A stretch of 5,974 nucleotides of DNA, taken from assembly GCA_937880845.1 (NCBI GenBank), contig CALFLL010000006.1, forward strand, positions 1 through 5,974, written 5' to 3'. Below, one piece after another: positions 5,770-5,974 of the stretch (its first letter is position 1; every line of letters begins with the position of its first letter). The translations under genes and the position numbers were made by a program. The notes beneath the pieces were generated by a model. That model was given only the letters and a program-made list of their open reading frames with translations, had not been told where the DNA came from and did no database searches. Origin of the DNA: an uncultured Drancourtella sp. Lineage in GTDB: Bacteria; Bacillota; Clostridia; Lachnospirales; Lachnospiraceae.

Positions 5770-5785
5770 TGATCAATAATAATAT

Positions 5786-5836
5786 AAAGGTGTACTACTT
5801 AGAAATTATTATATATTTCTTTTTAGTACACCTTTT
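5786..5836. terminator. Long hairpin, probable terminator of the permease B/C operon
   Basis: The arms 5786-5797 (AAAGGTGTACTA) and 5824-5835 (TAGTACACCTTT) are perfectly complementary over 12 bp. Inside, AGAAAT (5801-5806) pairs with ATTTCT (5815-5820), giving a tall, bulged hairpin. The + side ends in TTTT followed by C, a weak U-tract. The - side runs into TTTATATTATTATT, so it may work for either strand. It begins 17 nt after the remnant's stop. Confidence 0.6.
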
Positions 5837-5974
5837 CTGCATATAATTACTTCTTTTTAATGTTTTGCTAACTTAATCTTTTTCATCACTCATACATATT
5901 TCCTCCTGCAAATTATGCTTTTAATTAGTGTCTGCTGAGCAAACTGAAAACACTTGATTTTACTGACTTTTGCC
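5837..5974. other. AT-rich flank without a recognised gene
   Basis: The base composition is clearly more AT-rich than the transporter genes, and no + strand frame is credible. On the - strand, two frames are open from the window edge: one to a TAA near 5926 and one to the TGA near 5889 (about 27 codons ending RRKYV). Either could be the end of a gene beyond the window, but neither is recognisable. Confidence 0.4.
5857..5907 (-). other. Perfect Shine-Dalgarno with micro-ORFs on the - strand, possible gene remnant or leader peptide
   Basis: On the - strand AGGAGG (5907-5902) is followed by three overlapping starts. ATG 5897 encodes only MYE. ATG 5893, at the ideal 8-nt spacing, encodes MSDEKD and stops at 5873. 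ATG 5886 encodes MKKIKLAKH and stops at 5857, but is 15 nt from the AGGAGG. None is a convincing protein. The signal could be the start of a deleted gene, a leader peptide, or chance in AT-rich DNA. The hairpin at 5786-5836 lies just beyond in the same direction. Confidence 0.25.

Noticed and set aside
5734..5974. Insertion-sequence end or integration site as the cause of the ATPase truncation
   Set aside because: No transposase fragment, terminal inverted repeat or target-site duplication is visible. A short-homology internal deletion explains the junction better.
1..5974. CRISPR array, tRNA or rRNA
   Set aside because: The repeats are long, few and coding, and no tRNA-like or rRNA-like segment was recognised by eye.

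Overview
The window comes from a low-to-moderate GC Gram-positive bacterium, most likely a gut clostridium of the Lachnospiraceae type. I infer this from AGGAG-type ribosome binding sites, codon use and the transporter family; no marker gene fixes the taxon. Almost all of it is one tandem array of ABC transporter genes on the + strand. The permeases are FtsX-like and fit the BceB (peptide-antibiotic detoxification/sensing) architecture: 10 predicted membrane segments with a domain of about 195 residues outside the membrane between segments 7 and 8. The ATPases belong to the MacB/LolD/BceA class.

Layout. (1) 1-837: the 3' part of permease A, cut by the window edge. (2) 851-1603: an intact 250-residue ATPase with every catalytic motif, 13 nt downstream of permease A. 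(3) 1604-1763: a strong intrinsic terminator hairpin, then a TGn-extended -10 promoter. (4) 1764-3658: permease B, whose frame breaks by one base at a run of seven A's. (5) 3674-5558: permease C, whose frame breaks through a 20-nt deletion about 30 nt from the homologous position. (6) 5572-5769: a 65-residue remnant ATPase. It keeps the N-terminus and Walker A exactly as in the intact ATPase and then jumps to what looks like an ATPase C-terminal tail. (7) 5770-5974: an AT-rich flank with a long terminator-like hairpin and, on the - strand, a perfect Shine-Dalgarno sequence in front of only tiny open frames.

Interpretation. Permease A plus the intact ATPase look like the 3' end of a working transport operon. 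The second operon (permease B, permease C, ATPase remnant) has its own promoter, but all three of its genes carry lesions. The permeases share nearly identical gene ends at the DNA level and differ more in the middle, and a 273-bp direct repeat with one mismatch links the two permease/ATPase junctions. This points to tandem duplication with continuing gene conversion. The default reading is a decaying duplicate operon. The main reason for a second look is that both permeases are broken in the same short cytoplasmic loop, the expected ATPase-coupling helix, and that one break lies exactly on an A AAA AAA slippery heptamer in the zero frame. Programmed frameshifting, phase variation or a split permease are therefore worth testing against simple decay or sequencing error. 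No two-component system, mobile element, CRISPR array or RNA gene is visible.
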